Assembly: GCA_940671915.1 (NCBI GenBank)
Contig: CALNVZ010000174.1
Coordinates: 23,756,622 to 23,820,621, forward strand
Length of the DNA stretch: 64,000 bases
Reading direction: 5' to 3'
Source of the DNA: Paracentrotus lividus
Taxonomy: Eukaryota > Echinodermata > Echinoidea > Camarodonta > Echinidae
The notes under the pieces are model-generated. The model saw only the letters and a program-made list of their open reading frames with translations. It had not been told where the DNA came from and searched no databases. How positions within the stretch are numbered: the stretch's first letter is position 1; every line of letters starts with the position of its first letter. The position numbers and the translations under genes are program-made. Below are positions 58,949 through 64,000 of this stretch, piece by piece.

Positions 58949-59523
58949 GGTAAGCATTTATTGTGCTCTTTATTTTAAACTAAAAACACATCATACAGTG
59001 CTTACAAAACAAAATGAAATGTTATACAAAGTGATCGATACAATTACTATTTGAAAACAACATTTTAAAAAGTAATTGAAAGATATATGTATGGCATAAA
59101 GTAAGACACACATAAAAATGCATAATGAGAGAGCTATATGATTGAAAAAATGCCAGTTGAACTTAACCCCCTCATTTTAAAATGATTACATTCCGAAAAT
59201 TACTCACGATAAACTGCATTAAAGTGGAATAGTAATACATACACGGCATGTGTAAAATACGCAATTCCCCAAAATACTGATAGTTATGTCAAATATATAT
59301 ATATATATATATATTTTTTACATCACTTTCTTCTTTTCACCAATATTCAATGTATTGTTTTTAAACCTTGAATAGAATATTATAAAATTGCATGAACGAA
59401 ACTGAGGTAGTATTGACAAATGCCAAGATAATTTATGACAGAATTAAAATCCGTACGAAATCTGTAGTAACAACACAAGTAAAAATAGATTGTTCGGCAT
59501 CTCTACTATAATTAACGTAATGT

Positions 59524-59553
59524 TGTATGTATGTATGTATGTATGTATGTATT
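59524..59553. repeat. (GTAT)n microsatellite
   Basis: About seven tandem GTAT units. Confidence 0.95.
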
Positions 59554-59584
59554 TTAGTAAAAGGCTCTGTCAATTTTTGTTCTA

Positions 59585-59905
59585 ATTCCGCCAAATTGAC
59601 ACACGAGGTGAATACAAACAGTGGCCGGGTTTTAATCTATATTCGGTTGAAATTGGAACAGTCTAGGTGAGAATCAGACGTAAAACATGATTTTTTGCTT
59701 TTAGATTGTGTAAAAACGGATGAAATCTGTAACTACGATTCGAGGTAAACAAACGCGGAAACTCTTTTATGACGTAACAATGCGTGCATTTAAGCCACAT
59801 CCTGGTACGCGGAGCCCTTCTATGACGTAACAATGAATTTTTATTTAGTGATTAATTGCGCCAAATATTATAGAAAGACGGATTAATACAAACAGTGGCA
59901 CAAAG
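59585..59905. repeat. Nested direct repeats including TGACGTAA pair
   Basis: ATGACGTAACAATG occurs at 59769 and 59822, 53 bp apart. ATACAAACAGTGGC occurs at 59612 and 59886, each about 20 bp after a GCCAAAT word. The order is therefore outer copy, two inner copies, outer copy. TGACGTAA matches the ATF/CREB-C/EBP class. No target duplication or protein frame is visible. Confidence 0.6.
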
Positions 59906-62900
59906 TGGCCACATTGTATCCTTACTCTTTTGGAAATGGTTAAGATTTTGCTGAAAATCGGCCTTTTTAACATGAATCACAGGGGCCACAGAACATTTTT
60001 GAAAGTGGGGGGGGGGGCTGCAATAGACGGGCGCAGAATAGGCTTAATTATTTTTTCGTTTTTTTTTTTTTTTTTTTTTTTTTTTCTCGCACGTTTACAA
60101 AAATGTGAAGGACGGGTCTCTAATGAAACAAAAACTTTGTACGACTTCAAAGAAATTCAGAGCTACATACAACAAAATAAAGATCATCAAGGAACTTCTA
60201 TTATCAATTAAAATAGGGAATTCATCATTGTCCTGCTAGTCTTTCACAATAATTGTTACGCCTTATCCAATTCCGAATTATTTTGATAAATTTACGATGT
60301 TTGACAGACATGGAACTACAATTGGCGTCCGTACTTCACATACATGACTAACACATCGTCTGCTTCGAGACAGTCCCTTAACATTTTGCCACCAGACGGT
60401 CATTAATGCACTGTCCATCAGCAATGGATGAAAATATATGGGACGAGTCGATCCGTTGTGCTTTACACCTATCTAAACACTCTAAACAGGGTATCAGTGG
60501 AATGATATTTACTTTGTATCACATCTGAAATCACAAAGGTCTATTTTCATTTTCTTCATGTAATATGGTGTTTTTGTAACAAAATGTCTGAAGTTACCCG
60601 TCGCGCTTTAAGGTATGCTATAGAGGACTCATAAAATCGTAAAATGTTGGCGACTTAAGCAGATAACTGCCCTCATGAGTCGCGTTTTCATTTGCAGAAG
60701 GGTCGTTTGAGGCGCCTTTATATTTTATCATTTCCTTATAATGTAAGACCGTCATTAAATACTATGGACGGCCCCTAGAAATTCTGTCAGTCATCAAAAG
60801 AGTCGTACACATTCTGACAACTTTATCTTTTGTTTCTATACGAATACGTTAAAGTATTCCCACTTGACTCGTATATTCTTAAGAACAACAACTGACATGA
60901 TTTTGCATAAGGTTTGTTTGAAACTTTTCAGCATGGAGAAATTGGATCATTATTGGACATTCTACTCTCCTTGAAAACACAAAACCCATCATGCATATCC
61001 TGTGCCATTTCCCAACATAATTTAATTTAATAATCGAAACGTCCAACTAAATAATTGTAGGTAAAATTGGATTTTGAATTTTTGCAATAAGATATGATGT
61101 CAATATTTATCATAAATACAAACTTCCTTTGTCCACCATGTCCACCACTGTGTTCTTTTTTTCTCTTTTTTTAATTTTTTTTTTAAATTTTCATTTAATA
61201 GAGAAACAAGAGAGCATCATAATGGCTATATTTCAACCTCCCAGCCTAATTTCTGGCCTTCTTTATTTGTTACTTTCTAGAGCGGATCTCGCGTTACGTC
61301 TGTCTCATAAATATACCGCTAATATTGATTCAAATCTCTGGCAAATATACCAAATAGGGGTCGAAGCGGTTCGTTCCGTTAAAAGGTAAATAAACCAATG
61401 TTGAAACAGATAAAATAAACGAAAGAAGTTTGGGGCATTGAAATTGGCATTATGAATGCAGATTCGATTCGGGTTGGAGTACTTTCTACCGTGTGAACAC
61501 ACATTTGTCATTGTTACAATGGACGCTTAATTTGCTCACCTCATGTATTTAGCACAATTCTTTCCTTTTGCTTGTCTTAGGCGTGTTTGAAGATTCATGC
61601 AGGTGCCATTGGAACAAAGATTGTATTCATGTCTGCCGAAATGATGATGATGGTGAACTGAAATCTTTCAAAAATCTATTCTCGGACACTCCTGACATAC
61701 TTTACTGAAGCATTGATACATATTTACACTTCAGTCACGTGACAGAAATTAGTACCGATCCTATAAGGCTATGATGGATTTGTAACTAAGAATTACAATT
61801 GAAATTTCCCAGTTGTGTGGACTTCGTAAACATCTATTAACTGAGATCTTTTGTATTATTTGACTGACCTTAACTTTTGTTTCGCGTTCGTAGTACACCC
61901 TTTTTCTTTGAATGTGTTTTCTTTTCATCAGGATGAATAATTTATATTGAAAGACTATCATTGCCCGAATCATATCAACAACAAAAAATGTAGCGATGAA
62001 GCGCCCGTGCCACTTGCCTCACCGCAAACTAACACAAACATGCTGCATTTTACTTTTTCGTTCGTAAGGAGGATGTAGAAAAGGGGAAAAGCGAGGGAGA
62101 AGACATGCAACAATCCTTCAGCCGTGGCGTTTTTGGCCACATAGTTGTCAAAGAAAATAGATCCGATGTTGTGTGGTTCACTTCAAATCAGGGGTTAATG
62201 GTATTTTTCATCGGATAGTAGCTGTTGGGAAGTTTTCATAGCAGCTCGCGTGGTCTTTCCCCCTTACCCTTCTCTCTATCTCTCTCTCCTATCAACCTTA
62301 CCTCTGATTTTCTCTGAAATACATCATACAGACTTCAAATCTTTTTCTCTCTCATTTTATGGGTGCCGCGGGCAGCTAACTTCAAATCGGTAATGTAAGA
62401 AGCCTGGATGATCCTTAAAATATAATAATAGTAATGCGCTTATGAGGTACAAAGCGGAATTGTTTGAATAGGTAAAGCGTTAGGAGAACGATGCAGCACT
62501 ACGCATAACAAATATAACAAGACACTCTAACAAGCATCGTGTTACATTTGGTAAGGGTATCATCCTTCATATTGGCATATACCCACAAGTATATCTGTTA
62601 TTTAAGATTGGTATTGTATGTTTTTATATTACGGCGGAGAATTTACAAAAGTGAAGTTTCCCTTTTGTTGGCTAGAAATGGTAAGTTACTTTTAGTAGAC
62701 CGTCCAGCGCACATATTAAGTTCAAGGTTGGGGTTATAGTGTATATCATAAAATAACTTGTTGTCTTATATCTTTATTCGAAGACCTTTGATAAAGATGG
62801 TGAACGCAACAGTCAGTGTCGGTAGAATCTGAAAGAAAAAAAATAAGGGGAGTAGGTAGTATGCATAAAAGCAAGCTTACTTTTACTAAGAATTTTGTTC

Positions 62901-64000
62901 ATGCATTTTCTTATTATTATGAAATCTATTGTTATTGTATTGAATTTGTCATTTCATCGTTTGGATATACCATGAGTTGCATACAGCTCATTAGTATTAA
63001 ATATCAATGTATTTCACGTTATTGAGAATAATATTTACGACGCCATGTGAAAAGCATAACCATAAAGTGATTACAGTGATTTAAAAAAAAAAATTAACAA
63101 GTTTGAAGCGATTAAAAAAAAAAAAAAAACTTGTAATATTTTCCTTATCGAAATCGTATGTGAAAAAAAAAAAATTATAACGAAATTTTTATTCATGAAG
63201 GTCATTAAAAAAAAAAAGAAAAAATAATAATAATAACGAAAAAAAAAGTAGACCTACATTCTGGGCTCAGAAAGTTGCTTTTTTTTTCTTTTTTTTTTTT
63301 TTTTTTTTTTTTGACTGATGAGACTTCAAGATAATTATCTCTTTACAAGATAATACAGAGAAATAAAGGTAACATTTGAAGTCATCGATTGATTTACCCT
63401 TTCCTTGAGAATATCAAATTATGAAACATTATTTAGAATCATATTGTTCATTACCCGAATTATCAATTTGAAATAAGAAAGGTAATTAATACATGTTTAT
63501 TCGTCAACAGCAACAATTGAATGTGTAAATTAGATGTGGTAAACATGCACACAAATAATTCAAGAGGTTTGATGTGAAAAACAACACTCATACACTTAAA
63601 CATCCGGGTGTAAACTCCAAAATACATCTATTTATGATACAATTAATTTATTATCTCAAAGAAGCATAAGATTAAAATAAATACATGGAAAAAATATAAT
63701 ACAATGAATATAAATTCATAATTGTAACTTTTATCAAAGCTAGAATTCGCCATTTTTACCACTGAGTTGTCCTTTATACATTAAATTGTATTTATTTTAT
63801 TGTTAAAGAAACTACAGCCTTTAAGCGCTGCAGTATAGTATACATTAAATATTTATTGTTAATGAATTTATATACAACACAATATAAAATAAGGGTAGTC
63901 GGATAGGAAGAACAAAGTAATGCAACAAAAAATTATGTATTTAGCTTATAGATTTTAAAGTGTGACCTTCAATATTACAGTTATTAGAAAAGGTGTAAGA
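59906..64000. other. Non-coding to the end of the window
   Basis: G10 at 60007-60016, T runs at 60058-60085 and 63286-63312, and A runs at 63110-63240. Bases 60240-60800 and 61940-62260 are more complex, without a coding signal. No repeat ends are recognised. The last kilobase is AT-rich. Confidence 0.5.

Noticed and set aside
63316-63365. Hammerhead ribozyme (CTGATGA followed later by GAAA)
   Set aside because: The intervening sequence does not give a credible stem II, and stems I and III are absent.

Overview
This 64 kb window looks like non-coding chromosomal DNA from an animal. It is AT-rich and full of microsatellites and homopolymer runs. I found no intact protein-coding gene, rRNA, CRISPR array or bacterial-type operon. 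Most open frames are short, lack family resemblance and can be dismissed. The repertoire fits a marine deuterostome, most likely an echinoderm such as a sea urchin: many short inverted-repeat transposons, tRNA-derived SINEs, a hAT-type terminus CAGTGGCG, a Harbinger-like terminus GGCCCGTATTCC, and the recurrent octamer TAGGCCTA. The species call is inference.

The readable content is mobile DNA. Three palindromic elements sit exactly between TTAA duplications (32451-32946, 42104-42677, 51889-52711). Three copies of one TA-target element with termini CAGTCTGTGTCAAA lie at 8626-9104, 20915-21354 and 36425-37810; the last is split by a second TA-target element, 36682-37660, with its own 22-bp inverted ends. 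The TTAA element at 42104 is itself nested in a Harbinger-like element (42075-42794). Other elements are a compound foldback (1629-2867), a TA-target element with an iterated internal motif (24684-25297), hAT-like elements (24122-24418, 27352-27510), a Harbinger-like element (57473-57790) and a 250-bp element (45134-45383). A hairpin plus CGTC-repeat element starts at 4481. tRNA-related SINE pieces occur at 776, 4985, 14709, 15975, 35394 and 44639. One decayed LINE 3' end, with reverse-transcriptase remnants, lies at 49563-50558.

Between the repeats are stretches of higher complexity and somewhat higher GC that do not read as protein. They hold recognisable binding-site words: Otx-type pairs at 23454, a TCF plus DR1 cluster at 48742, two E2F-type sites at 17600, RFX X-box-like words at 44104 and 52876, and a Sox plus Otx stretch at 39700-40260. 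They are candidate cis-regulatory elements, so the window may be intergenic or lie in a large intron. Four short open segments with splice-like borders or coding-like composition (7631-7806 minus, 17387-17632 minus, 17594-17999 plus, 26401-26539 plus) are recorded at low confidence.

The most notable results are the nested insertions, whose order can be read directly, and a conserved internal module shared by the three TTAA palindromes although their tips have diverged.
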